This document shows positions 59,049 through 64,000 of a stretch of DNA of 64,000 bases, in pieces. Both the position numbers and the translations under genes were made by a program. The notes beneath the pieces were generated by a model. That model did not search any database, had not been told where the DNA came from, and worked only from the letters and a program-made list of their open reading frames with translations. The stretch lies in contig NZ_CP152376.1 of the NCBI RefSeq assembly GCF_038784515.1, positions 4,030,001 to 4,094,000 of the forward strand. Reading direction: 5' to 3'. Numbering within the stretch: position 1 is the first letter of the stretch; each line of letters begins with the position of its first letter. Origin of the DNA: Rhodoferax sp. GW822-FHT02A01. GTDB lineage: Bacteria > Pseudomonadota > Gammaproteobacteria > Burkholderiales > Burkholderiaceae_C.

Positions 59049-60232
59049 TAAAAGGAATCAATTTCTTCGGACCTTTTGGTGTATCAGAAAGTATCGGCGA
59101 CGCGGCAGAGTTGGACATTCTCTGTCTAAGGTCTGCAGGCATCTCTTATGATCTTTACAAACTTTCGCGGCCAACACCAAAAGACAGGTACACATATTCC
59201 AGCTTTACGCCCATAGATGATCATCTTATCTCTTCACTTAAGTACAGGATAAATCTCTTTCATATCAATCCACGACGGGTTCCGCTATATTTTTCCAGGT
59301 TGGGAGAGGACTCTTTAAAAGGTTTTTACAATATCGGATTCTGGGTGCACGACATGCAAGATATTCCGAGTCTTTGGGCACGTCAACTACAGTTCTTCGA
59401 AGAGATATGGACCCCGTCATCGCATTTTCAGAATGCCGTATCAAAGTCATCGAATATTCCTGTTTTGAAGGTCCCATACCCAATTGAAAAGCAACCGCTC
59501 AGTGAACGTATGAAACGGATTTCTGAGGGTAATATCTTTAGCAGTTATAACTTCTTGTCGATATGGGATGTTTATGCCGATGCAGAGAGAAAAAACCCTC
59601 TCTTTGTAATTCGCGCCTTCCTAAATGCACATGCGGGAAACTCTAGTGTACGATTAATAATGAAAACGCGCAACCTGACACTTGACCCTAGTCTGGCAGA
59701 TAAGTTAAGACAAATCGTAAAAGATCATTCAAACATTTCTATAATTGATGGGTATTTAGATGAGGCTGCTATGGATGAGCTTTATGCAGAAGCGGATGCA
59801 TATGTGTCTTTGCATCGTGCGGAAGGATTCGGTCTGACAATTTCCGATGCAATGAGTCGTGGAATTCCTGTTATTGTGACCGGATATTCTGGCAATATGG
59901 ATTTTTGCAATACCGATACCCGTCTAGTGGCTTATACCCTACGGGAAGTCGGTCATAACCGCTCACGTTTCCGCCGAGAAGATGTGTGGGCCGAACCTGA
60001 CTTGGGAGATGCAACGGATGCCTTTTCTGAACTTGTGGAAGATCATGTCAAGTGGGTGAGAAAGGCGGCGCGCGCTAGACTACGTATCGAGCAGGAGTTT
60101 TCTGTGCGTGAAATTGGGGAGATCATGCGGGCGCGGATAGACCTTATCAGCAAGGGCTTCTCGTTTCATGATGATATGAGTGATCGCGAAATCGATTTGG
60201 AATTGGAAATATTCAGCACCTACGGATTTTGA
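59045..60232 (+). CDS. Glycosyltransferase family 4-like
   Basis: 395 residues, start overlapping the previous stop. The C-terminal domain has GYLDEAAMDELYAEADAYVSLHRAEGFGLTISDAMSRGIPVIVTGYSGNMDF, the usual E-x7-E donor-site pattern of family 4. The N-terminus (INFFGPFGVSESIGDAA) has the acceptor-loop glycine segment. Codon use is clearly AT-richer than in the core genome. Confidence 0.88.
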   Translation: MIKGINFFGPFGVSESIGDAAELDILCLRSAGISYDLYKLSRPTPKDRYTYSSFTPIDDHLISSLKYRINLFHINPRRVPLYFSRLGEDSLKGFYNIGFWVHDMQDIPSLWARQLQFFEEIWTPSSHFQNAVSKSSNIPVLKVPYPIEKQPLSERMKRISEGNIFSSYNFLSIWDVYADAERKNPLFVIRAFLNAHAGNSSVRLIMKTRNLTLDPSLADKLRQIVKDHSNISIIDGYLDEAAMDELYAEADAYVSLHRAEGFGLTISDAMSRGIPVIVTGYSGNMDFCNTDTRLVAYTLREVGHNRSRFRREDVWAEPDLGDATDAFSELVEDHVKWVRKAARARLRIEQEFSVREIGEIMRARIDLISKGFSFHDDMSDREIDLELEIFSTYGF

Positions 60233-60233
60233 A

Positions 60234-60839
60234 GTGGAAATTTATTTACTTCGTCATGGTCAGAGCGAGGCCAATGTACTTAATTTGGTATGTGGGCAGT
60301 TGGACTACCCCCTAACTCAAAACGGAATCGCGCAGGCCGCCACTGCATGTAATTACCTCAAGACTATTGGTTTTGACAGAGTCTATTCATCGTCGTTGTC
60401 GCGTGCCATTCATACGGTCAAGCCCTTAATGAAAGAAGTTGATGTTCAAGTCTATGATCAGCTTATGGAGCTAGATACGGGGGACGTAAGCCATATTACG
60501 CTGCAGGAATTGCGGGCAAGCGATGCGCGATACCGTCGCCCTTGGCTCTTCCCGGACTTACGTCACCCGGGCGGCGAGACATTCAGAGAAATGATCATCC
60601 GTATATCTGCCTGGTTTGACATTCATTCAAAATCGTGGCGAGATGGCGAGAAAATATTGATCGTCGGCCATGAAGGAACGCTACGCGTTATTTATCTAAA
60701 GTTGATGGGGCTGAAATTGGATGAATATCCAGATTTTCCGATTGGTAACTGTGAACAGCTTTATTTTATGCTCAATAATGGGCGAGTGATTGAACACAGG
60801 CATTTAACTCTGAATGGCGAAGTGAAGATTAATCCATGA
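60234..60839 (+). CDS. Histidine phosphatase family protein (phosphoglycerate-mutase-like)
   Basis: 201 residues from the GTG at 60234, 1 bp after the glycosyltransferase stop; a start at 60180 would overlap that gene and add no family sequence. It has the phosphohistidine motif LLRHGQSEANV, SSSLSRAIHT, PGGETFREM and the second catalytic His in VGHEGTLRVI. It may dephosphorylate a sugar phosphate made for this glycan, or be a general phosphatase. Overlaps the next gene by ATGA. Confidence 0.85.
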   Translation: MEIYLLRHGQSEANVLNLVCGQLDYPLTQNGIAQAATACNYLKTIGFDRVYSSSLSRAIHTVKPLMKEVDVQVYDQLMELDTGDVSHITLQELRASDARYRRPWLFPDLRHPGGETFREMIIRISAWFDIHSKSWRDGEKILIVGHEGTLRVIYLKLMGLKLDEYPDFPIGNCEQLYFMLNNGRVIEHRHLTLNGEVKINP

Positions 60840-61786
60840 AAAGAGTAATGTTGACAACGAACCCCGGTGCTTTCATGTTCCAAGGCGGTGGTGAACGTGA
60901 AATTCTTTTGCTACGAGAAGCGTTGACGGAGTCCGGCTATATTGCTGATATATATGGTTCAAACTCCATTGATGTGTCCGAATATGACTTCGCTATCCAC
61001 ACTTCCTTGGGTGGCGGCTCAGAGTATTTGATATTGCCTCTTGTCGACGCCGGTATTCCCCTGATTCTTTGGCCCAATCTTTGGTTCGTTACACCACCAA
61101 CCTCTGAGCACCTTGCTCACATGGCATATCTGCTTTCATATTTTAAGGCAGTTGTATTTCGCTCACGAGCTGAGGAAGCTCATTTTCGTCAATTTTTTGA
61201 CCTGGAAGGAAAGTCGGTAATTCAGGTTTCTTTTCTCTTGTCACATCATTTTCTTCGATCTGGAGTGTCCGATGTTTTTCGTGAATCGTATGGGTTTAGT
61301 CGCTATGCAATATGGCCGGGAATTATTGAGCCACAGAAGAATCAACTTGCAGCGGTAAGGGCTTTTAATGAATTGGATATTGATTTAATTATTTCTGGTC
61401 GTGTGCGAGATCAAGATTATTTAATGCGTTGCAGAAGCGAAGCAGGTTCAAACATTCATTTTATACCTTCAATGCCATTCGGATCCGAATTGCATTTATC
61501 TGCACTTGCATATAGTGATCTTTATGTCGAATTGCCATTTGATTTTCCAGGATCTTCTGCGATAGAGGCTGCGGCAATGGGTTGCCAAATGGTTCTATCT
61601 CGTGGAGCTTGGGTGCAAGAGCTTCTTGCAGATCAGTGTGTTCAAGTAGATCCGAGCGATATTGATGAAATAAGATTATCAATAAATAATTTGCTTAAGA
61701 GAAATAAAATTACCCCGAGGGCATCACTTCCCATGGATTTAAAAAATGCAATCCAACCTTTGGCCTCATATATTGATTCATATTAA
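60836..61786 (+). CDS. Glycosyltransferase (GT4-like, short)
   Basis: 316 residues. It opens MLTTNPGAFMFQGGGEREILLLREAL, with the GGGE acceptor-side loop seen also in the last gene of the window. The C-terminal donor region is DLYVELPFDFPGSSAIEAAAMGCQMVLS. It is shorter than usual GT4 enzymes (~360-400). AT-rich codons. The last gene before a ~516-bp gap. Confidence 0.82.
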   Translation: MKRVMLTTNPGAFMFQGGGEREILLLREALTESGYIADIYGSNSIDVSEYDFAIHTSLGGGSEYLILPLVDAGIPLILWPNLWFVTPPTSEHLAHMAYLLSYFKAVVFRSRAEEAHFRQFFDLEGKSVIQVSFLLSHHFLRSGVSDVFRESYGFSRYAIWPGIIEPQKNQLAAVRAFNELDIDLIISGRVRDQDYLMRCRSEAGSNIHFIPSMPFGSELHLSALAYSDLYVELPFDFPGSSAIEAAAMGCQMVLSRGAWVQELLADQCVQVDPSDIDEIRLSINNLLKRNKITPRASLPMDLKNAIQPLASYIDSY

Positions 61787-61871
61787 TACATAATGCATTT
61801 TCATCGATTGTTTTAATTGTAAATATAACATGGTTGTGTTAGATGTTTAGGGTTGTTGATTTTTAAATAAT

Positions 61872-62282
61872 TTAGTGGGATGAGTAGATATTTACGGTTT
61901 CAAGGGCATTTCTGATGTTGGAAGCAATTGAGCAGAAAACGGGTTGCGCGTTAGCTGTTGATGAATTCGCATACTGCCATTCAAATGTAAGTGATTTTCT
62001 GTCCCATTCCAAAAAATAGAAGTTTGGATTTCCAACTATAAAAGTTACAACATAATAAATGCCAATTGCGAGCTCAGTATTTTTCGTGAAGTGTGTGGGG
62101 GTAAAGTACGCTAGCTGCAAAATGATACGAATGCCTGTGAGCTTTTTGATCGCATAGAGAAATAGATTAAGTTGAAAGATGGTAATGTTGCTTTTTTCTA
62201 AAATGATTGAACTAATAAGCTGGGCTGATATTGCCTTGGAGTTGATTTTCGCTGCAGGTGCTACTCGTGACTTCAATTGCAA
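61872..62282 (-). CDS. Doubtful hypothetical ORF (or remnant) in the AT-rich gap
   Basis: 136 codons on the opposite strand to all neighbours, filling most of the 61787-62302 gap. It has only a TTG start, no internal Met and no ribosome site. The product is not recognised, though its composition (alternating hydrophobic strands, e.g. GIYYVVTFIVGNPNFYFLEWD) is not obviously random. It may be a truncated gene lacking its start, or chance. The remainder of the gap (61787-61871) is AT-rich and holds nothing I recognise. Confidence 0.2.
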   Translation of the reverse strand: MQLKSRVAPAAKINSKAISAQLISSIILEKSNITIFQLNLFLYAIKKLTGIRIILQLAYFTPTHFTKNTELAIGIYYVVTFIVGNPNFYFLEWDRKSLTFEWQYANSSTANAQPVFCSIASNIRNALETVNIYSSH

Positions 62283-62287
62283 TTGAA
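62272..62287. repeat. Perfect 16-bp palindrome upstream of the last glycosyltransferase
   Basis: TTCAATTGCAATTGAA is fully self-complementary and lies 15 bp before the ATG at 62303. It could be an operator for the final gene, or simply AT-rich low complexity (CAATTG appears twice inside). Confidence 0.45.
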
Positions 62288-62302
62288 AAAAGTCTAAAGC
62301 AA

Positions 62303-64000
62303 ATGAATATACTATTTAGCACATACCCGACGGCTTTTCATACGCCAGGAGGGGGGGAAGTCCAGCTACTGCAATATAGAGAATTTCTACCGGCCGAATC
62401 GGTGAACGTTACGCTATTTGATCCATGGGAGCCTAGCTTTCAGCAATTTGACGTCGTACACTTTTTTTCTTGTATGAGTGGATCATTGCACTTTTGCGCC
62501 TTCATTAAAAGCCTTAACCTCCCTCTCCTTGTATCCCCAAATCTATGGATCACGGAGGATAACAAAGGCAACTATCCTTTTGATGAAATCCGAACGATGT
62601 TTGTTCTTGCTGATCGCGTAGTTTGTAACTCCAATATGGAGTGCGCGCTTCTGGCTAAGGTTTTTAATATTCCTCGGGAAAAATTTTCTACTGTTTATAA
62701 CGGTGTGAATGAGGAGTTTTTCGAGCCATCAGACCCAAGGCTATTTCGCGGCACTTTCGGTATCGATGGGCCATTTGTGCTGAACGTCGCTAATATCGAG
62801 GCCAGGAAGAACCAAATTAATTTGATAAAAGCGATGAGGGAATTTCCCCATCTCAAGCTGGTGCTGATCGGTTACCAACGCGATCCAGAATACGCGAAAG
62901 CCTGCTTTGCCGAAGGCGGTGATCAGGTGAAATACATAGGCTCGCTTCCTCATGATTCGCCGATCCTCAAATCGGCTTACGCCGCCTGTGAGTTATTTGC
63001 TTTACCGAGTACGCTGGAGACTCCGGGGCTTGCAGCCTTGGAAGCGTCAGCGTGCGGCGCCAAACTCGTTATTACCGATGAAGGGTGCGCTCAAGAATAT
63101 TTTGGTAAGGGAGCAGAGTATGTCAGGCATGACGACGTATCCGACATTGTTCGCGGTATAGCCCAAATGATGTCGCAACCGCGAAGCTTGATTTCTACAC
63201 TCGTTACGCGCGCAAACTTTACCTGGCGGCAGGCCGCTCGTACCTTGGCTGATCTTTATCGGGAAGTTAAAAGCGGAGAGGTGATTCATTCAATAACAGA
63301 TGGATTCCATGAGATCGAATACGACGGATACCGGTTGTTCGCTTGGTCGCTGCCCGAATTTGGATTCTCATCTGCACCGGGAGAGCTGAAATTTCTGTGG
63401 CGTTCAGTTCATCAGACACTTGTGGACATATTCATCGATGGTTTGATAGTGCAGCGTGATTTGAAGGTTTATCGCGAATGGTCATATTTCACCTTGGAAA
63501 TTCCGCATAGAAAGGGATCATCCAACAGTAGTCTCCATTTCAAGTTGAGAGCAAGCGACGAAAACTGGATTGGCGGAAAATTCCATGGCGTAGCAATGGC
63601 AGAGGTCACTTTGACTCCATTTAAATCCGATCACAATGGCTTGCCTCTGGCGGCATTGGACGTGCCGTTCATCAAAAATCTCACCAACTTCTACTCTACA
63701 GAAACAACAGTTTTTAGACGCCAGGCTTGGGTTCGGCGTGAGCCTGCTTTCGACTGCGAACCAGGTTTGCTGACTTTTTGGTGGAGTTCTCTTGCAGGCG
63801 CGGATGTAGATATTTTTGTTGATGACATCGCCGTTCAGCGAAATATCTATGTTTCTCCAGACGGAGCGTTTCATACGTTGACCATTCCACATAACGGCAA
63901 TTCTTACCGCCATGTCCGTTTTGTTGTCGATGCCAAGCAATCTCAGTTTGGTGGCGACTTACGAGAATTAGCAGTTGCAATCGGTGCTTTCTCGCTGGAT
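62303..64000 (+). CDS. Glycosyltransferase family 4 with duplicated C-terminal beta-rich module (partial)
   Basis: The frame is open from the ATG at 62303 to the end of the window (566 codons, no stop), so the gene is truncated by the window edge. Residues 1 to ~325 form a GT4: NILFSTYPTAFHTPGGGEVQ, NGVNEEFFEP, NVANIEARKNQINLIKAM and the donor site STLETPGLAALEASACGAKLVITDEG. The rest is a beta-rich extension with two copies of a module: VDIF-D---VQR...TL-IPH starts at residue 374 and again at 502, with 14 of 29 identical positions in the best-matched stretch. The extension may bind glycan or position the enzyme. It lies downstream of a short Wzt that lacks a binding domain. Confidence 0.85.
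   Translation, partial: MNILFSTYPTAFHTPGGGEVQLLQYREFLPAESVNVTLFDPWEPSFQQFDVVHFFSCMSGSLHFCAFIKSLNLPLLVSPNLWITEDNKGNYPFDEIRTMFVLADRVVCNSNMECALLAKVFNIPREKFSTVYNGVNEEFFEPSDPRLFRGTFGIDGPFVLNVANIEARKNQINLIKAMREFPHLKLVLIGYQRDPEYAKACFAEGGDQVKYIGSLPHDSPILKSAYAACELFALPSTLETPGLAALEASACGAKLVITDEGCAQEYFGKGAEYVRHDDVSDIVRGIAQMMSQPRSLISTLVTRANFTWRQAARTLADLYREVKSGEVIHSITDGFHEIEYDGYRLFAWSLPEFGFSSAPGELKFLWRSVHQTLVDIFIDGLIVQRDLKVYREWSYFTLEIPHRKGSSNSSLHFKLRASDENWIGGKFHGVAMAEVTLTPFKSDHNGLPLAALDVPFIKNLTNFYSTETTVFRRQAWVRREPAFDCEPGLLTFWWSSLAGADVDIFVDDIAVQRNIYVSPDGAFHTLTIPHNGNSYRHVRFVVDAKQSQFGGDLRELAVAIGAFSLD

Overview
The window looks like chromosome of a beta-proteobacterium of the Burkholderiales, most likely Comamonadaceae (Rhodoferax/Polaromonas/Acidovorax-like). 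The grounds are the GC-rich coding style, the intact iscR-iscS-iscU-iscA-hscB-hscA-fdx operon, an intracellular PHB depolymerase, a propionyl-CoA carboxylase/methylmalonyl-CoA mutase block and an hpnCDE squalene operon. This is inferred from gene content only; no 16S is present. There are two tRNA genes and no rRNA, CRISPR array or intact insertion sequence.

Layout. (1) 1-5565: propionate/methylmalonyl-CoA pathway on the + strand (mutase C-terminus, MeaB, PccB, PccA, VOC-family epimerase). (2) 5562-10253: minus-strand genes for an RnfB-like ferredoxin, PhaZ, a secreted phospholipase C/P1-nuclease-like protein and an aromatic/aspartate aminotransferase. (3) 10384-18605: uvrB, the ISC iron-sulfur assembly operon and dnaQ, then tRNA-Val with a terminator. 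(4) 18921-19691: a hemerythrin and a non-coding stretch with a helix-turn-helix remnant. (5) 19692-32444: an aryl-polyene (APE)-type biosynthetic cluster. Thirteen minus-strand genes, most with overlapping starts and stops, run from an ACP at 32444 to a ketoreductase at 21237. They are faced by a + strand acyltransferase and glycosyltransferase. (6) 32718-43020: UDP-glucose dehydrogenase, Hsp15, an RND efflux pair, ferrochelatase, a HAD phosphatase and a penicillin-acylase-family protein. (7) 43050-46094: hpnC-hpnD-hpnE (farnesyl diphosphate to squalene). (8) 46210-50497: a second RND adaptor/permease pair, then tRNA-Leu with a strong terminator. (9) 50753-64000 (runs off the end): a surface-polysaccharide cluster of the ABC-transporter type (manC, Wzm/Wzt, CapK-like enzyme, NodB-like protein, UDP-GlcNAc 2-epimerase, four glycosyltransferases, a histidine phosphatase). 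Its distal part is clearly AT-richer than the rest of the window, suggesting horizontal acquisition.

How the genes work together. In the APE cluster an aryl/acyl ligase probably loads a starter. A ketosynthase/chain-length-factor pair, ketoreductase and two hotdog proteins would build the polyene on the ACP. The acyltransferases, LolA-like carrier and MMPL exporter would place the product in the outer membrane. An alpha/beta hydrolase and a polysaccharide deacetylase sit inside the operon and are not standard APE enzymes as far as I know. The last gene in the window is a glycosyltransferase with a tandemly duplicated beta-rich C-terminal module, next to an ABC exporter whose ATPase is too short to carry a substrate-binding domain. 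These two spots are the best candidates for something undescribed.
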